Assembly: GCA_963854835.1 (NCBI GenBank)
Contig: OY978527.1
Location: forward strand, 29,430,047 to 29,494,046
Reading direction: 5' to 3'
DNA from: Megamerina dolium
Lineage: Eukaryota; Arthropoda; Insecta; Diptera; Megamerinidae
DNA: 64,000 bases
The notes under the pieces are model-generated. The model did not search any database. It was given only the letters and a program-made list of their open reading frames with translations, and had not been told where the DNA came from. Position numbers and translations under genes: made by a program. Shown here piece after piece: positions 60,556 to 64,000 of this stretch (position 1 is the first letter of the stretch; the number at the start of each line of letters is the position of its first letter).

Positions 60556-60757
60556 TGCTGCAACTAGCCACCGACGTAAAAACGTAGAACGTGTCAGCTG
60601 ACACGACCTATCTTATGAGAATGTCGTGTTAACGAAAACTCACCACCGTATGACGGTGACGTAGACGTTGCTCGGAGCGGAGAAAATCAATGCAATTTTG
60701 TATGTTCTTACGTACGGGCGGTACGTACGTACGCTACGTCGGTGGCTAGTTGCAGCA
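60556..60757. mobile_element. TTA-flanked MITE, family 4 (202 bp)
   Basis: Inverted ends TGCTGCAACTAGCCACCGAC and GTCGGTGGCTAGTTGCAGCA, flanked by TTA on both sides (60553-60555, 60758-60760). It contains the palindrome GTGTCAGCTGACAC and ACGTACGTACG runs. No ORF. Confidence 0.85.
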
Positions 60758-60760
60758 TTA

Positions 60761-62330
60761 CTCTTTTCTGACGAAACGAATCTGCATCACGTCAAATAAA
60801 GTGACGTCACTTAGGCAGAGATGAGGACATTCACTGATATATGCACATTGTTGCATAAGTTTGAATGTGTAATATGGCATTAATTAAAATATTGATGAGA
60901 CAGTAAAATCAGACAAATATCGTTAGCAAAACATTGATAGTGTAATATCCCACAATGTTTCATTGCTGTTCGCTATAGCCGATATTTCATTAACAAAGTT
61001 TTTCGGTTTTTTACTCTTACGTCAACGTTCTTTTGATGCTCTATTTCACGATCAAATATTTGTTTCAGCGCATATCTTCGACTCTTCGCAATCAACCCCA
61101 CTATATTTAAAGTGATGTAGGTTAGTTTCGACAAATTTGAAGTGACCGCGTTTATTCATTTCTTCTCAGTTCAACATTACTCAACACAACAATAATTTCA
61201 TCAGCTTGACAACAATTCTTGATTGCTTGTGATTGCCATTTTCAAGCAAATTGTCAATCGAGGCAGTAAATTGCATCATGTTGGCTATTTATGTTTTGAG
61301 ATATTTGAAGTTATAAATTGTCAACATGCTGTGTCGTAATAAGCTGTCATTTGGCTTGTTTGACAGCTATTTTTCATTTTTTCGTGACGCTCTTTGTGGA
61401 AGCATCGTCGATTTCAAAGAATCAAGCGTGCGGACATAGCGTAGATGTTTGTTTGACGACATCGTCAAAATGACGATGGCATAACATTGCAATGCCTACC
61501 ACTATAATATTGCCATCCCTTTAAATGAAATTTTACAATTGTTATGAAATGAACAATTGCATGTCAAAGCGTCTGGTAAATAAACAGTGGCACAACAGTG
61601 GACAGGTAGTAATAAATATTTGATGGCAAGACTTGAATGTTAAGTCGAATGTTTGAAAATAGCGAAATACCAAAAATATCCGATTAAAAGAAATTTACTT
61701 CAATAATTAACAATTATTCTGTTATACTGCCAGCCAAAAGAATCATGGCATTTTTACGCTTAATTTATACTACAATTAAGCAGATTAGCGTTATTGTGTT
61801 TTATATTTGATTAATTTTGCAAAATTGACAACAGTATTTTGACTTTGTGAAAGTCCTCAATGGTCCGCTCTCTCCAATTTTGCATATAAAGCGCCTATTT
61901 GTGACCTTGTCGTGACTGCGACCATATGAACAGCATTGCACTAAAATAAATAATATGAAATTAAAATTATAATAAAATGGTAGCACTATGTACCTTTTCA
62001 TTTCAATCGATAACATTGAAGTCGATAGTTGTCATCACTAAACTAGAAGAAAAACACTAGAGGAAACGGATGATAAGCACAAAGCATAATCACAAAGAAT
62101 AGAATGAAATAAATGCATTTTTCATTCCCCGGCGCTCTTGGCTGCTCCCAATCAGCCCACCAACAACAGCGCCCCTTCATACACTACGCACCGTTCTCAA
62201 TCGTTCGTATACACACGCCAACCCCACAATCGTGTGTTTTTGTATGTGGTGTTATTGTGGCTGTTCTGTGATGTACTTGTGGACCTCGTCGTGTTGTATG
62301 CGACTTCGTGCCATTGCTCTGCATACTCTT
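60761..62330. other. Intergenic sequence
   Basis: No supported gene. CpG content rises towards the right. Confidence 0.4.
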
Positions 62331-62531
62331 AACGAAACGAAAAATTTTCATTTCGCGTGAAAATGTCGATTTTCATTTGAAAAATAAAGAAAATCTATAA
62401 GAAATTAGTGCGAATTAAACTAAGGAAAATAATTTAAATCAAGTGCAATGTGAGTGCAACAGAAGGCGAGTGCAGTACTTTGGGATTTCTGGATGATTTT
62501 GTTAAAAATTGTCAACAAAAATTATACGCAG
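62331..62531 (+). other. Possible 5' untranslated exon of an off-window gene
   Basis: It resembles dipteran leaders: ACGAAACG repeats, then A-rich AGTGCGAATTAAACTAAGG and AATCAAGTGCAATGTGAGTG, ending at a consensus donor CAG|GTGCGT. No long ORF. Speculative. Confidence 0.25.
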
Positions 62532-64000
62532 GTGCGTGACTTACGCAGACGTGACGGACGATAATTTTCCTCCAAAGATACGGTGGCTTCGCGAAAAGCA
62601 ACTCGGTTATTGATGTGTGTCTGCGCGAATTGAATGGAATTATATTTTATTTTGCAGATTACTAAAGTTATTTTAATTTTTTGTTCAATCTTTCACATTA
62701 AATCATAGTAATTTTTTTCAATAGCCTTCCAATTTGAATTCACTCAAGTGAGTGTGATTTGGGGGTGTGCGTATTGTGTGTGTACACACTTGTATGCTGT
62801 GTATGAACGAGCGAATTGTAACCAATCTGGGCTGGAGTAGATACTTCCGTAAAGGCGATAATAATTGATTTTGCACCAACTGCATCCTCCACTACAGAGC
62901 CAATATAATTTTTATTAGATAACCTATTATATTCCAATAGCGGAATTTGACGTCAGGGAATGTTGTTTTTGAATTTCTGCTTCTATTCGATAAGCGTATA
63001 GTTCAATTAATATATGGTAGTATAATACTGTTTTAAAACTTCTTGTTACTGTCGCTGCTCTTGTGCGACTGTCCGCTATGGCTATGATTCGATATGCGCT
63101 ACTTTAACGGTGCTATTCCTCGCAGCCATGTCTGCGAATGTCCCAAATCCATGCATGCTCAATGAAGACATGACACGGGCATGCCATTTTAATATTTCAT
63201 GCATTGCCTGCTTTTGTGTACATGAGGTCTGTGATATGTGTGTGCATTTGTTTACATTTCAACAATTGGCGGTGGCGGCATTTTCATGAAACAGCGCAAG
63301 ACGTGGTTACCCGCTGTCGTTCTTATAAAAAAAATGCATAATACATTTGCCATACTTTACATTTATTTAGCAGCAGTATCCCATATCATTGTCAGAAACT
63401 ACTTGCTGTCGGTACTATACTTAATGCATACAAAACAATATAAACAACTGTTAATCTCTTTTTACATGCAATCCAATTTCAAGGCACCAGGAAGAAAAGC
63501 TATGCACATGAATGAATAGTGCGTTTTAAACGAGTTCTTTCTAGGAGAAATGATTTGTAATACAAATTTTATATTGATAACTCGGTCTTTTAATGGATTA
63601 TCGAAATAATAACAACAACAACAAATATTTAGTTACTGAGGTTAAATTTTCGACACGATCACATTTGTAAAAAATGTTGCTCTCTTGGAATATTTAACCT
63701 TGCCATACTATAGTATGATTTCAATAAATAAGTTTTCCTAACATATAAGCAATAACAAATAAACTTTATTCGAACTTCGTTATTCGTTATGCGCACATTT
63801 TGAAAATACCTTTTCCACTCATTTAAATATATTCAGCCCAACATTATAAGAAGTTTAGAACCATAATATAATTATAAATGAAGATAAATCGCAATATTTG
63901 CTATCCTGGCGTGTTATAATGTATCAAAACCTGTAAATTTAGGGTCAAAATTATAATCAGGCTTATCGTCAACAAATATCAAAATTTGTTCATTTAGCGT
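62532..64000. other. Right-edge sequence, no supported gene
   Basis: Open frames up to 93 codons (63238-63519) lack recognisable domains. If 62331-62531 is a leader, this is its first intron. Confidence 0.4.

Noticed and set aside
63238..63519. 93-codon ORF near the right edge
   Set aside because: No domain, no conserved start context, AT-rich composition; chance ORF is more likely.

Overview
The window is AT-rich eukaryotic DNA from an insect, very probably a higher dipteran and plausibly a tephritid fruit fly. The evidence is two split host genes whose proteins look closest to fly CoREST and CDC50, short GT-AG introns, and a mix of Tc1/mariner, rosa-type mariner, P-like, Gypsy, BEL/Pao, jockey-like and RTE-like elements. 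The order is established from sequence; the family is inference.

Layout. 1-3137: an almost full-length RTE-like LINE, interrupted only by a 20-nt deletion, inserted into an unidentified minus-strand ORF (3138-3780). 4350-6816: a (TA)n array split by a Tc1-like transposon. 6817-10824: AT-rich DNA with a mariner relic and two orphan candidate exons. 10825-27974: the minus-strand CoREST transcriptional corepressor gene, resolved here into ten coding exons totalling 732 codons. Its large introns carry MITEs, tRNA-derived SINEs, a rosa-type mariner relic and a Tc1-like element with its own 56-bp intron. 29485-31065: a MITE split by an internally deleted P-like element, next to a solo Gypsy LTR. 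33839-43219: a nest in which a degenerate RTE copy carries a MITE, abuts a BEL/Pao element, and the BEL LTR is split by a young Gypsy element. 44772-46510: a seven-exon plus-strand CDC50/TMEM30 gene (355 codons). 47197-52098: a jockey-like LINE relic, TA arrays, two SINEs, a palindrome and an RTE deletion derivative. 52099-64000: mostly AT-rich intergenic DNA with two TTA-flanked MITEs, a GC-rich minisatellite and a possible 5' untranslated exon.

The two intact host genes are unrelated in function: CoREST scaffolds the LSD1/HDAC chromatin complex, and CDC50 is the beta subunit of P4-ATPase lipid flippases. The most distinctive content is in the mobile DNA: a young Gypsy element encoding one open Gag-integrase fusion with an N-terminal SAP domain and no protease, reverse transcriptase or RNase H; a P-like element nested in a MITE; an intron-bearing Tc1-like transposase; and a five-copy tRNA-derived SINE family.

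All calls rest on reading the sequence. Family names come from motif recognition and were not checked by database search.
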